From the NCBI GenBank assembly GCA_910589415.1, contig OU342638.1:7232014-7296013 (forward strand): a DNA stretch of 64,000 nucleotides. The letters run 5' to 3'. Source of the DNA: Malachius bipustulatus. Lineage: Eukaryota; Arthropoda; Insecta; Coleoptera; Melyridae. The notes beneath the pieces were generated by a model. It did no database searches. It saw nothing but the letters and a program-made list of their open reading frames with translations, and had not been told where the DNA came from. Below, piece by piece: positions 40,082 to 51,521 of this stretch (its first letter is position 1; every line of letters starts with the position of its first letter). Made by a program: the position numbers and the translations under genes.

Positions 40082-40919
40082 TAGATGATGATAAACTACG
40101 CCACTTTGTTCCAAAAAGCTTTGTCATATCTTCAAAATTAACGGAGTTATCGCTTGGGGCGTTTTTTATAATTCACCCTGTATGTTCTTCTTCGTTTTGG
40201 TTTTAGGTTCTCGATATTATTTGGGTTTTAGTTTAATTTTTATGAAAATATTTTTGAAAAATAATACTTTTATTATCGAGAACCTAAAACCCAAAACTCT
40301 ATACATGAACTTTTTTTTTCATTTTTATTTAATCTTCAATCCGAATTCTTATTTAAGCTAGGTATATCCTTTGAAACAAATTGTGTGAAAATTTCGACTG
40401 TTAATGTTTCTTATTCCAATGTTTCAATTTAACAGTACGAAAGTATAACAATCAATTAGGGGTATTCACGAGGTGTTTCTAGTTTTGTACTTTTACCACT
40501 TCGTCAATAAATTATAACCATATAACTGGTATGTGGATCACTGGATTTCGTAGACTTTTATTATTAGAGTTCGTAGTTTTACACAAAAAATTGAAGACTG
40601 TGTAGGACACAAAACATATTTATTACACGGTGCTTTCCAAAAGTAACAGATACTTAAATTAATAAAAGGGAAAGGACTTGTTTTTTGAGAAAAAAAACAG
40701 GTCAATTTTTGAATTTACTTCAAGTTCTATCGATGTAACCTTTTTTTTAAATAGGACACCCTGTATATTATTGTATTATTATATTTCTTCAGAAAATCCA
40801 GTAAGAATGGTTTTTTATAGATTTTTTTTAGTTTTTACGGTTTTACAGTTTTACATAGAGATAATATTTATAATATACAGGGTGTCCTTATTTCAGAGGT
40901 CACCATTGGTATCTCCTAA

Positions 40920-41690
40920 ACGCTAAGAGATACAGGGTCCGTTAAATTAGTTAAAAGCTTCTCTATTTTGTGGCCATCTCGAATCCGCGCGTCGAGACAT
41001 ATCTGAGACCGTTCCTGAAATATCCTTAAAAAACCTGAAAAAATTGAAAAAAAAATCTATTTTTGCCATATCTTTTCTATTATTATTTATTGTAGGTTTA
41101 CATAGGACGTTAAGAGCTATCTACCTGATATTTGAAAAATTTTCAAAGCGAACTAGATCCCAGAGTATTCATAGAAAACTTTTGTTTTTCTTGTGGCCTC
41201 CATGTTGGATTTTCATGTCATTCTGTATTAAACAAAATAAAGAAACCAAGAATCGTTAAAAAAAGAAGACACTAATTTTTTTTTTTTTTCTTCTTTTTAC
41301 GAAAACAAAAATATAATTTTATCACTGAACGACTTCGGGTGACGTCGCCAAATAACGTGACATTGCTTGACTTATGGTTATTTATGACATTTGGGTGAAT
41401 AAAGGTTTTTTTTTCGAAAAAAGAATAATAAAATTTTGCAAAAACTTTTTTTTCTAATGTTAAAACATTTTGGTTTCCTTAATTTTTTTAATACAGAATG
41501 ACATTAAAATCCAATATGGCGGCGATAAGAAAAACAAAAGTTGACTATGAATACTCTGGGATCTATGTGGCTTTGAAAATTTTTGAAATGTCAGATGGAT
41601 TTCTATTAGTCACGGCAGAATTAAGATGGCGAAAAGGGGAACGAGCCTATGTAAAAAGCAACTCATGAATACCCCTATTATTGAATTAGG
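40920..41690. repeat. Palindromic repeat with centre near 41330
   Basis: ccagagtattcatagaaaac near 41159 recurs inverted near 41555 (gactatgaatactctggga). tgtcattctgtatt and its inverse lie at about 41217 and 41490. A related sequence flanks the LINE at 42.9-43.2 and 46.2-46.6 kb. Confidence 0.6.
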
Positions 41691-41826
41691 TCATTCACTG
41701 AATCACAAATAACAAATGATGTGAAATTAAATCATCGTAAACTTGAATACTTATTGATGTTTCGCAAAAATAATTGATGCTGAATGTGAAATTTTGCAAT
41801 CTTGCATCGAAAAACTATGTTTGTAG

Positions 41827-41992
41827 ATTGCCACAAGACATCAAGTAGCAAAAGTTTCTAAGATTCTTCAGTTAATGGAAAAGGGAAATGCCGCCCAGTA
41901 CAAGAACAAAAATCTTGAAGAAATAGACGTGGATATGGAAAGTTTCGATGACATAAATTCTGATGACGGACCGGATGATGAGAAAGAAGAAG
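41827..41992 (+). pseudogene. Tyrosine-recombinase-like gene, next exon
   Basis: The acceptor tatgtttgtag and donor GTACAAG bound it. It reads LPQD and then, after a small frameshift near 41840, QVAKVSKILQLMEKGNAAQY and LEEIDVDMESFDD. This segment directly follows the recombinase Tyr in the family, confirming the splice to 36359. The acidic tail continues in the next exon. Confidence 0.6.
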
Positions 41993-42357
41993 GTACAAGT
42001 GCATATTTATTTATTTATAAATTAGTAGTTTATTTCGACTGAATTGGAAATTGAACTTCATTAGTACTTATGTAATTTTATCTTTGTTGGCGTTAATTGC
42101 TATAAATGTATGCAAGAACAGTCCTATGGTTAACAATTTTTACAAACTTTAAATTTTAATCTCAAATTCTATAGTCCTGAAGAAGAATTAAAATTAATTC
42201 GAAAGCTTGACGTAGAAAAAATAGTGTTCTTTAATTTAATTGACTGCAATCCCAAATAATTCCTAATTTCACTTTATTTATTTAGATATAGTAATTTTTG
42301 AATTTCCTCTATGAGGGAAATTTTACTCTTGTAGAAGAAATTTACTTCGCATAGACG

Positions 42358-42543
42358 TTATTTTTTACTATCCTTCTTTAATCCAAGCTCACTTTTAAGA
42401 TATGGAAGAAAAAGATACCGATGAATTAACGATATTCCTACTACTAGTAGTAGAGCGGCTATGAAAAATAATTCACCAGCATCTGAAAAACGCCTCGCCA
42501 TAAATTCTTCAAAAAACGGTGAATAGTTATATTCCTCTATAAA
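42358..42543 (-). CDS. Possible terminal exon of an unrecognised membrane protein
   Basis: On the minus strand an acceptor-like tttatttttatag precedes an open stretch EEYNYSPFFEEFMARRFSDA, then one strong hydrophobic helix (LFFIAALLLVVGISLI) and a Lys-rich C-terminus (LKKDSKK) before TAA. Codon use looks host-like. It lies in an intron of the opposite-strand recombinase-like gene. I do not recognise the family, and no upstream exon was identified. It could be a chance ORF. Confidence 0.3.
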   Translation of the reverse strand, partial: FIEEYNYSPFFEEFMARRFSDAGELFFIAALLLVVGISLIHRYLFLPYLKSELGLKKDSKK

Positions 42544-42639
42544 AATAAAACTCGCATGATAAACAAATAAAAACAATACATATCATTTAAGTGTATTAAA
42601 AATTTATCATGATATTAGAACTGATTTGTTAATTTTTAG

Positions 42640-42756
42640 ATGCATCAAAAGATATCATTGACTTTGAAGATTGTAATGGAAATGATCACTCTGAACATAG
42701 AAATTTCAGTTCAGATAGTTCAGTTTCATCTGAACAAAAAGAGTCTTCCGAAAAAT
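42640..42756 (+). pseudogene. Tyrosine-recombinase-like gene, acidic exon
   Basis: The acceptor aatttttag and donor GTGAGT bound DASKDIIDFEDCNGNDHSEH and then SSDSSVSSEQKESSEK. This is an acidic, Ser-rich linker of the kind lying between the recombinase core and the C-terminal SANT-like segment in this family. Phases match both neighbours. Confidence 0.5.
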
Positions 42757-43204
42757 GTGAGTATAGTTCTTTTTTGGTGCATTTTTTTCAATAATGTGGT
42801 CACCTGTTCTTAGTGTTTTAATTTTAAGTAGTCAACATCTTATAGTAAATTGTACATAATATGAAATAAAAAAGATATTATCTTTTTTATTTCTCTTACC
42901 TCATTACTGGGATGTCGAGAAGTAGCAGAGCCACAGGGTCTAATAAATTAGACAAAAACTACACAAATTTATTCTTCTTAAGAATACGCAACAAAATTTA
43001 GAATACCTGCAGTCATTCCTGCAATCTGCTGAAAAAAAGTAAAAAATCAAGATTTCTAATTTTCGTCATATCCTTTCCTTTTTTATTGATGATAAATTAT
43101 TTAGTTTTTTATAGGGTAACGTATAGTTCATCAAAGGATATTGATTTGACATTTCGAAAATTTTCAAAGCCCGCTAAATTTCAGAGCTGAAAAAGAGCTG
43201 ACGT
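42757..43204 (+). other. Intron part with a repeat flank
   Basis: Contains the left portion of a repeat related to 40920-41690 (acagggtctaataaattaga near 42944). That repeat is interrupted by the LINE that follows. Confidence 0.4.
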
Positions 43205-46200
43205 TTCGTTGCTGTGCCAGAGATTCCGGTCCTTGGGGTATGAAACAATTAATATGCATGGATGGCGTTCCCGGGGTTAAAATTTTCCGGAGTTACAACG
43301 ACCCCCCATTCGGATCTCCGTGCGGGGGCTAATCCAGGGGCACATTCCTGCAAGAGAAAGAATAGTAACACCACCAGAATGGAAAAATTTATAGTCGACT
43401 TTTGTAATATTAGAGGTTTAAACACGAATATCAATTCAGTACATCAACATCTTCAGTTAAATAAACCTCACATTCTAGCACTGTGCGAAACAAAAGTCCA
43501 AGCGTCATCAAGCACAGTTAATTATCTTTATCCAGGATATGACTTTCATTCCCGATTTAGACGTAACTTCGGAATTGGCATTTTTGTCAGAAGTGAGCTC
43601 TCCTGCCAGCGTGAGGAAGTCTTTGAGCCCCATGACTTTGACGTCATGTGGCTTAGGATAACAGACCGACAAACGACGAGATTTATCTGTTGTTTATACC
43701 GACCACCCAGCGATACACAGTATAGGACACTTTTTTTGTCCCTCACAAAAACTGTTGAATACATACAGATAAACTACCCCAAAGCTGAGATATCCATCTT
43801 GGGTGATTTCAATGTACATAACATCAACTGGCTTAAATACTCAAACTTCACTGATGAAGAAGGCCGTGAAGCGGAATCGTTTGCGATCAGCTGTGGTTTT
43901 ACCCAGCTCGTTGATGAACCAACACGCATTCCCGATCGCGAGGGAGAATTCGCTAGCCTGTTGGATCTGTTTTTGACCACGAACCCTCAAATGTATACTA
44001 TCACGGTGAAAGCCCCACTAGGTTCCTCAGACCATAAACTCGTCTCAACATCTTGTGTCCTACAAATTACTAGTGCTAAAGAAGCAAATAAACCTCGTGT
44101 AGTCTGGCACTATAGATCTGCTAAATGGGAAGAACTCAGGGAATATCGAGATTTTCCATGGAGGAGTGTTTGTTTCGGCTCTCAGCAAACCTTGGTTCAA
44201 CAAAAGATGCAAGGAAGCTGTCGCCTCCAAACAACTGGCTTTTCGCCAATGGCGAGAGAGCCCCGACGGCATAAACCACCACAATTTCATCCTTGCTCGA
44301 AACAGATGCAAAGAAATAATAGATCAAACCAAGGAAACTCACAACCAAAGAATTAGGAACAAACTTCTCTCCTGCCTTAACGGTTCGAAATCTTTTTTGT
44401 CTGTAACGAAGGCAGTCAGCCAGAACTTCACCAGATCAACGATTCCACCACTTACACGGACAGATGGGACTATCGCATCCACGGCTACTGAGAAGGCGAA
44501 CTTGTTGGCGGGAGTCTTTTCTTCATACTCTTCCGTCGACTTTCATGAAAGAACTCCGCCAATTATCCCTTCCGTGGAGACCAAAATGTCAGACATTGTT
44601 TTCCGACAGCGGGTTATAAAGAGCATTATGTTAGCCTTAAACCCAAACAAAGCTTCTGGGCCCGATGACGTACCTGTTATCGTACTAAAAAAATGCGCCA
44701 CTGAGCTGTCATCTGTTTTCTGCCGACTTTTCAACTTGTCGTATAAAAAGGGAATATTTCCTTCTTGTTGGAAATGTGCACGGATCCAACTTATTCCCAA
44801 GAAAGGCAAAAAAGACTATACCAAGTAACTATCGACCAGTGGCACCGCTTTCAGTAATATCCAAGATTATGGAGAAAGCTATTAACCAACATCTTTTAAA
44901 ATACTTGGAAGGAGCTAACATAAGCAGCGACCGCCAATACGGATTCCGTAAACAGAGGTCAACTGGTGATCTCCTCACTTACGTCACCGAGCTATGGAAC
45001 GGCGCAATCGAGCACCATGGGGAGTCTCGAGGGTTGCGCTTGATATTTCTAGAGCTTTCGATCGTGTTTGGCATGGTGGACTGTTGGCAAAACTGCAGGC
45101 CTATGGCATGCCCGAGAAATTCTGCTTGTGGCTTGCGAGTTATCTCGGAGATCGTTCATTACAGGTGGCAGTCGATGGAGTTCTTTCTGATACCTTTTCC
45201 TTCAATGCCGGTGTGCCTCAGGGATCCATTTTATCTCCGACTCTCTTTCTAATATTTATAAACGACTTGCTTGAAACAACAAAAAATCCAATATACAGTT
45301 TTGCCGACGACAGTATTCTCATATCTTCTTATACGTTAGATGCGCGAACATCTGCCATCGACGCACAGACTCGCAGGGAGCAAGAAGTTGCCATACTTAA
45401 CAATGACTTGCAAGACATTCTAACTTGGGGCGATAGAAACCAAGTCCAATTCAATGTTGGAAAAACCCAAGCAGTCATCTTCTCCAAAAAGACCAACGTT
45501 TTGGAGCCAGATATGATGATGGCGGGACACTCTCTTACCCCAGCGTCATCTCTTCGTTTACTTGGAGTGAGCCTCGGAGCGAACATGTCTTGGCATGATC
45601 ATGTTGCTGGTCTGGCGAAGAGTGCTTCTCAAAAACTTGGAACACTCTTCCGCACGAAGAAATTTTATACACCACAACAGCTTCTCCTCTTATACAAGGC
45701 TCAAATCCGACCATCCTTGGAGTACTGCTCACATGTTTGGAGCTCAGCTCCCAAACATACGCTGAGACTACTCGACTCTATCCAGAGAAGAACCATCCGC
45801 TTGATTGGGGACCCAGATTTGACAAAAAATTTAGACACTCTCGAACATCGAAGAAGAGTAGCTGACCTGAGTCTGTTTTACAGATATTTCTATGGAAGGT
45901 GTTCAAAAGACGTGGCCCGCTTGATCCCACCAAGAACAAGACCGGGCAGATATACACGCCGAGCCGCAGACGCTCATCCGTATCAGGTTCAGCTCGTTAC
46001 ACCTCGTACCACCCTATTTCAGACTTCTTTTATGTACAGAACCGCATCACTTTGGAATAGCATTCCAAAGGGCGTGCTTCCCGAAGTATACAACTTACAG
46101 AGATTCAAGGCCAACGTGAATCGATATTTTAGCTCATGCACCGCTCCCAGAGCGTCATAGGGATTTCCCTGCAGTGCATGTGCATTTTCGATAAAAAAAG

Positions 46201-46205
46201 AGGTT
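43205..46205 (+). mobile_element. Jockey/CR1-superfamily LINE, 5'-truncated
   Basis: One long ORF2 with apurinic-type endonuclease and reverse transcriptase, followed by a short 3' region ending in gataaaaaaag near 46180-46200. No ORF1 was seen, consistent with 5' truncation. It is inserted into a palindromic repeat. Boundaries are approximate to 20-30 bp and no target duplication was identified. Confidence 0.8.
43262..46160 (+). pseudogene. LINE ORF2: endonuclease and reverse transcriptase, frameshifted
   Basis: The endonuclease region (CNIRGLNTNINSVHQHL; ALCETKVQ; CLYRPPS; ILGDFNVHN; SDHKLVS) spans 43380-44080 and is followed by a linker. Reverse transcriptase has NKASGPDDVP near 44648, NYRPVAPLS near 44830, RAFDRVWH near 45055, GVPQGSILSP near 45212 and FADDSIL near 45300. 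The C-terminal thumb runs to 46160. Frameshifts near 44155, 44815 and 45035 separate four open segments, so this copy is dead. The thumb carries YKAQIRPSLEYCSHVW, common in insect jockey-type elements. Confidence 0.85.
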
Positions 46206-46661
46206 TAACAGTAATGTTTTTCTCATGACTGACACATTGCTTTTTCATGTCATTCAGTATAAAAAATCAAGGAAACCAAATCCTTTCACTTTTTTTTCAA
46301 AATTTACTTTTTTTTTAATAACACTTACTCCGAACGACTTAAATATGAAGTCATATTATTAGTTGCCTTATGGTTTTAGAATTTTCTTTAATATTTGAAA
46401 CAAAAATATATTTTTTTATATGTAAGATTTTTGGCTTCCGAGAATTTTTTACAGACAATGACATTAACAAACAATATAACACTTTGTTTTCGACAAAGTA
46501 AATTTACTTCTGTAGATTAGATTTCTATCTGTTCGGCACACTCCTATGTTGGTGCTGGTGAAATGTCTTCACCAAACCATTTATAGGGTTGTGTTCTGTG
46601 GTTGTGTCGTTCAGAAAAACGTTACACCTGTTAATTATTTCATTTGCATTTTATTTCACAG
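46206..46661 (+). other. Intron part after the LINE
   Basis: Right portion of the repeat split by the LINE (catgtcattcagtataaaaa near 46246), then AT-rich sequence up to the acceptor ttatttcacag. No coding sequence. Confidence 0.4.
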
Positions 46662-47721
46662 GTATGGAAACAAAAGGTAGACGAAAGTGAAGTGGAGAAC
46701 AGAAAAAAAATATGCTGAAGTATTTTAAAAAACATACAGGGTGGCCAATTAGTGCGACAAAGGTCAATATCTCCTGTACCATTGAAGATAGCGGAAAACT
46801 TTTTCCAAGAAAGTTATTAAGGGTTAAGAGATGCATCTTTTAAAATTATTTTCGACTATACAGGGTGCTCCATAAAGGCGGGACGGTAAAAAGTTCATGT
46901 TTTTTAAATGGGACGCCCTATATTTTATTGCATTTTCAGATTGTCTGAGAAAATGTAATAACAATAATGTTTATAGTTGCATTTTAAATTGAGTAGGCTA
47001 TGAGTTATAAACAAGTGAAAATCGCAATTTTCCAACTTTAAACCCATTTACCACAAAAACGGCTCAAGATATCAGAAAACGGCTTACATGACCCTATCTT
47101 AAATTTTCACATAGTATCCTACTATGTGGTTTAAATTTTAATACAGGGTGATGAAAAATCGGATAATTTTCACCACCTTGTATAAACATTTCAACTGCAT
47201 AATTGGATGCCTTATAAAAAGTTAAGATAGGAACATGTAAGCCGTTTTTTGATATTATGGGCCGTTTTTGTGGTAAATGGGTTTAAAGTTGGAAAATTGC
47301 GATTTTCACTTGTTTATAACTCATAGCCTACTCAATTTAAAATGCAACTATAAACATTATTGTTATTACATTTTCTCAGACAATCTGAAAATGCAATAAA
47401 ATATAGGGCGTCCCATTTAAAACACATGAACTTTTTACCGTCCCGCCTTTATGGAGCACCCTGTATAGTCGAAAATAATTTTAAAAGATGCATCTCTTAA
47501 CCCTTAATAACTTTCTTGGAAAAAGTTTTCCGCTATCTTCAATGGTACAGGAGATATTGACCTTTGTCGCACTAATTGGCCACCCTGTATATAGATAAAA
47601 GCAAAGCCCTCAAAAAAATGAATGTGAAGAATTTAAGACTTTATATAAAAAATCATTTCAAGGCGTTGGTTGGGTTAAAATTAAGACTTTCATTTTTAAT
47701 ACATATCGAATGAAATAATAA
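46662..47721 (+). pseudogene. Tyrosine-recombinase-like gene, last exon, split by a MITE
   Basis: After the acceptor ttatttcacag come KWRTEKKYAEVF (46690-46725) and, beyond the MITE at 46737-47587, KNECEEFKTLYKKSFQGVGW and WVKIKTFIFNTYR before TAA near 47718. This is the short SANT-like C-terminal segment that ends this protein family. Besides the MITE there are small indels near 46680 and 46725. The gene is therefore a pseudogene in at least its last two coding exons. Confidence 0.55.
46737..47587. repeat. Non-autonomous MITE related to the Tc1/mariner element at 37.3 kb
   Basis: The first about 190 bp (cagggtggccaattagtgcg to about 46920) and the inverted last 190 bp match the ends of 37299-40081. 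It is flanked by TA (46735-46736, 47588-47589). The interior is a palindrome with the acatgaccctatcttaaatt core shared with other MITEs here. It codes for nothing and could be mobilised by the transposase at 38112. Confidence 0.85.
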
Positions 47722-49535
47722 ATAAGTAGTAGCATAAGAATAAGTAACTATAAAATTTAATTTTTCTGATTTCATTTAATTGAATTTCTTGATTCAATTT
47801 CTTTATATATTTTTTTAATAAGGTTTTGATCCAATCCATGATAATGTGAGAACATAGATATCACAAAACCTGGTTTGGACTAGTACTAGTAGTAAAATAA
47901 CATTTGTCCACGACCAATGTATAATATGTACCTTATGAATGAGTTTTCTAATGCATAAGCATAGTCATAATTCACGTGAATTATAACCGTGGATAATAGC
48001 CAGTGAATAATCATTATTCACTGGTCTAGAATTGCTAAGGACACGCGGTCTATATTTAGTACCTGGCAAATTCCGGTATTTCCGGAAGTGCGGCCATATT
48101 GAAAATATTTTCATTGTATTTCTCGTGATCACTTATGCCTGGAAATTTTTTATTTTGAGGTTCTAGGGCCATAGAACCTCAAATCTAGTTTCCGAGATAT
48201 AGCCGGTGGCCAGCCTTAAGCCAACACCCTGTATAATATTTAAAAATATTTCTTGGGCAACGATAATAGAAGTGAATGGTGAAAAATTTGAAGTAGTAAA
48301 TAGTAGCAATAATGGTATGATTATCATGGAAGGAAACCAGGTTTTCCTGCAGAACAAATTTAGTAACTAAAAATTATTTCATTATTTCATGCAGTGACCC
48401 TTCTGTAGAATAATAAATGAATATTTAACTAAGTATAAATAATTGAGATGCTTGGAAAGTTTTATTTTCGATGTAGCCAAGTGTATTTCGGTGTATTCAT
48501 AACCCTAGAGGATATAAAAGATATATTTGGAATCACAGTTGAAATAGAAGAAGGTGACAATAAAACGAAAAAAAAAAAACAATCCGAAGGTAGACCAAGA
48601 AAAATTGATAATTTTCAGTCCTCTTCAAAATTATGGTTAAAAAAAGTTAAAGAACAATAAAGTTTTCAAACGGAGTGAAAAAAGTCGTTTGGCGTAAAAT
48701 TGTAAGTAACTTTCTTAAACATTCCAAAACGGTGTCGGAGAAAATGGAAATCACTAATCCGAACATGTAAAGCCATAAAAATCAAGAACCATACTTCCGG
48801 GGAGAAGAAAATATATTGGGAATATTATAATGGAGGAGATGAAATACTGGCCAAAAAATCAGAAATAACTCCAGTAGTCACATGTAGGAGTAAACAGAGA
48901 TAAAAATAAAAACAATGAATATAAATTTTTGTCTAACCACTGTACCTATTTAATTTATTTACAGATCTTTCAACACCTTGCACATCACGTTCTGTGGACC
49001 TTGATGAGGATAATTTTTTTGTATACAGGGTGATTCAAAATTCAGTGCAAATATTTTAAGGGCGTATTTACCAGCCAAAAATAAGATATAAAAATAATAC
49101 ATATGTGCCAAAATTTATAATCATTTACCAAATAATTACAAAAAATATAATTTAAAAAATTTTTCAAAAGAAATTAAAAATATTTTATTACAAAAATGTT
49201 ACTATAGCTTGAATGAATATTTGAACAATTCTTTGGATTTATAATTTCATAACTTTATTTCATAATTTCATAATTTTATAACTTTATAACTAATTTTACA
49301 ATTTATTATTTTCCACAAAAAATACAATAATATGTATTTATAATAAGGAAATAAATGTTATTATTATTATTATTATTAAGAAGTTTTTTCATATAATCGT
49401 ATGTCCTAACTTGCTTCGTTTTCTAGATACAGGGTGTAAAATTTTGTAAAAAAAAATCGATTGAAGCTGGTACTATCTAAAACAAATGCCTAACCCCACG
49501 TCTCGTCGGGCCGGTTATTAATGATTATAGGGGCC
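47722..49535. other. Mostly unassigned stretch with small ORF and MITE ends
   Basis: AT-rich. It contains partial MITE ends (ccaacaccctgtataat near 48221; tatacagggtgattcaaaat near 49023; tacagggtgtaaaattttg near 49429). A 70-codon ORF at 48448-48660 has an acidic-basic end (EGDNKTKKKKQSEGRPRK) that may be an exon of an unknown repeat-encoded protein; I do not recognise it. Confidence 0.35.
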
Positions 49536-49828
49536 GATCGAGCTCAACGCGCTCCATCCGGTATCCAGATGAAAAGTTTGCAGGCATTGGAGCTTCGTTA
49601 ACAGCTCAATACGTCGTATTACGGCTCCAGGGATTATCTGGTCTTCACTACGGACCAGGGAGGGAAAAGGGGGTTATCGGCACCCCAATGCAGCGCCGGC
49701 TTGCTGTGTTTAAAACTGATCGTCGCTAGAGCTCAATGCGCCCTGGCCACGAGTGTCGATGCTGTGCTATAGCGTAGTTAACTCAATTCGTCAACCGTTG
49801 CTTGCCCTGGAGCACTCACTACGTGCCC
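49536..49828 (-). other. Second array of at least six hairpins with GNRNTGA loops, opposite orientation
   Basis: On the minus strand the loops read GTAGTGA (49816-49822), GAATTGA (49783-49789), GCATTGA (49733-49739), GTAGTGA (49645-49651), GTATTGA (49606-49612) and GCGTTGA (49544-49550). Stems differ from loop to loop, for example GGGCAC/GTGCTC, GTTGAC/GTTAAC, CTGGTC/GACCAG, GAGC/GCTC. The stem at 49606 is weak. The surrounding sequence is not obviously the same as the solo LTR at 29754, so this appears to be a separate family with the same hairpin type. Function unknown. Confidence 0.6.
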
Positions 49829-49908
49829 CAGCTGATCCGTAAAGTAAGCACTGATAAACTGTATATTTATCAGATTGATTTCCAAAGGAATATACCAGCT
49901 GTGGTAGT

Positions 49909-51103
49909 GTGTGTGAAAGGATTCCAGGATATGAGGTGTGCCAAGACAACTTTCATAATACTATCGAAAATTTGAAGTGGCCTTTAAATGATAGTAAGCA
50001 GATGTGTGGATGGTCGCAGTTAGAAAACATTCTTACAAGATACAAATATGAAAATAATGAAGAATCGGTCAGAAATGTGTCAGTTTTAGTAGATAGTGTT
50101 AATAGTCTCTTGGAAACTTTGTAAAAAGCACTCAAGCATGATGATGAGAAGACTTCACTGTGTAAACTAAATTTTCTTGCAGAACAATTTAATCTAATTA
50201 TTAAAGATAAAACCAAAAGACGGTATTCAACCGAAATGATTTTACATTAATTTTTAATATTATACCTAGTCACTAGGTTGCTATGCAATGTTGAGGGAAA
50301 ATGTGGTTTTAACATTACCTTACTCAAAAACTATCCAGAGCATTACAAGTTCATTAAATGTTGCTGCCAATAAACCGGACCAAAATGACTACTTTTTGAA
50401 GAGGATAGGATGTAATTTAAATGAACGGGAACTCTTTGTCGTACTACAAATCGATGAAATATAAATGTCAAATAAAAGTTTGATTTCAAGAACGGGGAAA
50501 TTTTAGGGTACGCACAGAAAATAAAATGTCTTGTGCTGCAAAGACTGTAGTAGCATATAAATATGGTGTCTTCAGCTTTTGGTAATTTAAAAAAGATTGT
50601 TTCTCTTATTCCAGTTCACAATATAACTGGTAAAGAATTGTCACACATGACTCTGAAAGTATGCAAAGAAATCGAAAATTGCGACTTGAAAGTAATAACT
50701 ATTATTTTTGACAATAACAGAGTTAACCGTGTTATGTTTGAAGGCTTCCTAAAAGGATTATGTTTCAAAATTTATGTGTCCCCTGTCCAAAAGTGTTAAA
50801 ACTTTTTTAACTTCTGATACAGTTGACATCCTTAATCTCTATAAAACGGAATCAAAGTTTTTGCTGAAGTCGGCTTTTAATCAAATTATAAATCAGTTTT
50901 TCCAACGACATTCGAACGTCAAAAAATAAGTCTAATAGTGAATATATTTTATTAAAGTACTGTGATAGCGATAAAAGATGAATATGGCGAAGAATCTGGC
51001 ACCTTCCACTTTTTCAACATTATTCAGAAATGGTGCACCGTAGTAGAAGATGGGGGAGTTCGCTGGCTTAATTACCGAAGGGGACGAACAATGGGCACGT
51101 GTC
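49909..51103 (+). pseudogene. P-element/THAP9-like transposase relic (copy 2)
   Basis: Motif pieces in order: KTKRRYSTEMIL near 50213, ITSSLNVAANKPDQNDYFLK near 50340, NERELFVVLQIDEI near 50421, MVSSAFGNLKKIVSLIP at 50563, TGKELSHMTLKVCKEIEN, IIFDNNRVNRVMFEGF near 50700, YKTESKFLLKSAF near 50840, and IAIKDEYGEESGTFHFFN near 50965. These follow the order of P-element/THAP9 transposases. Several frameshifts and stops make it a relic. It is interrupted at TTAA 51104 by the piggyBac-like element. The part from 50604 is duplicated at 10630. Confidence 0.7.
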
Positions 51104-51521
51104 TTAACCCATTAGCGCCCAGTGATATATTTATAGATCAGGAACCTTTTTTTTTTTTGTGACCACTACGCATTTCAAGATTCATTTATGTGTTTGTAAA
51201 TATTAGTAGGCACTAAAGTGCACGTGTTCCAATAAGCAGATAATAGCATTTCACATTTCTTTGTAAACCATCAGAGTGTCTAGACGTAGCTTACTTTTGT
51301 CACGTGTATCTTCAGTGTTTTATTGTTCCCACATCATTAATTATAAGGTAATTATATTTTTTGCATTGAATTATTTTATACAAATGTACTATCAATTAGA
51401 TGGCCTTCAGTTATTTGAACATTTTATGTAAAGTTTCGAGCTATACTCATTTGAACCCCGCGATCTATAAATAGATCGCTGGGCGTTCACCGGTTGTTTT
51501 TCCATTTTAGTTACAAATATA

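Larger units (their letters stand above)
36545..40180. repeat. Nearly fully palindromic MITE (about 850 bp) split by a Tc1/mariner element
   Basis: The ends cagggtgaattataaaaaac and the inverse are flanked by TA (36543-36544, 40181-40182). Without 37299-40081 and one TA the element folds on itself almost end to end, with a symmetry centre near 36963. The core contains acatgtccctatcctaactt, also found in the MITE at 46.7 kb and in variant form at 51.5 kb. Confidence 0.8.
36360..41826 (+). other. Intron of the tyrosine-recombinase-like gene, filled with nested elements
   Basis: Contains the palindromic MITE at 36545-40180 with the Tc1/mariner element inside, a small hairpin near 40200-40285, partial MITE ends (near 40765 and 40876), and a larger palindromic repeat at about 40920-41690. 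No other coding sequence was seen. Confidence 0.5.

Noticed and set aside
44060..44348. Minus-strand ORFs inside the LINE
   Set aside because: They lie opposite the clear endonuclease/reverse transcriptase frames.
49909..50124. Possible independent small gene
   Set aside because: It is followed in order by P-element/THAP9 motifs, so it is better read as part of that transposase relic.
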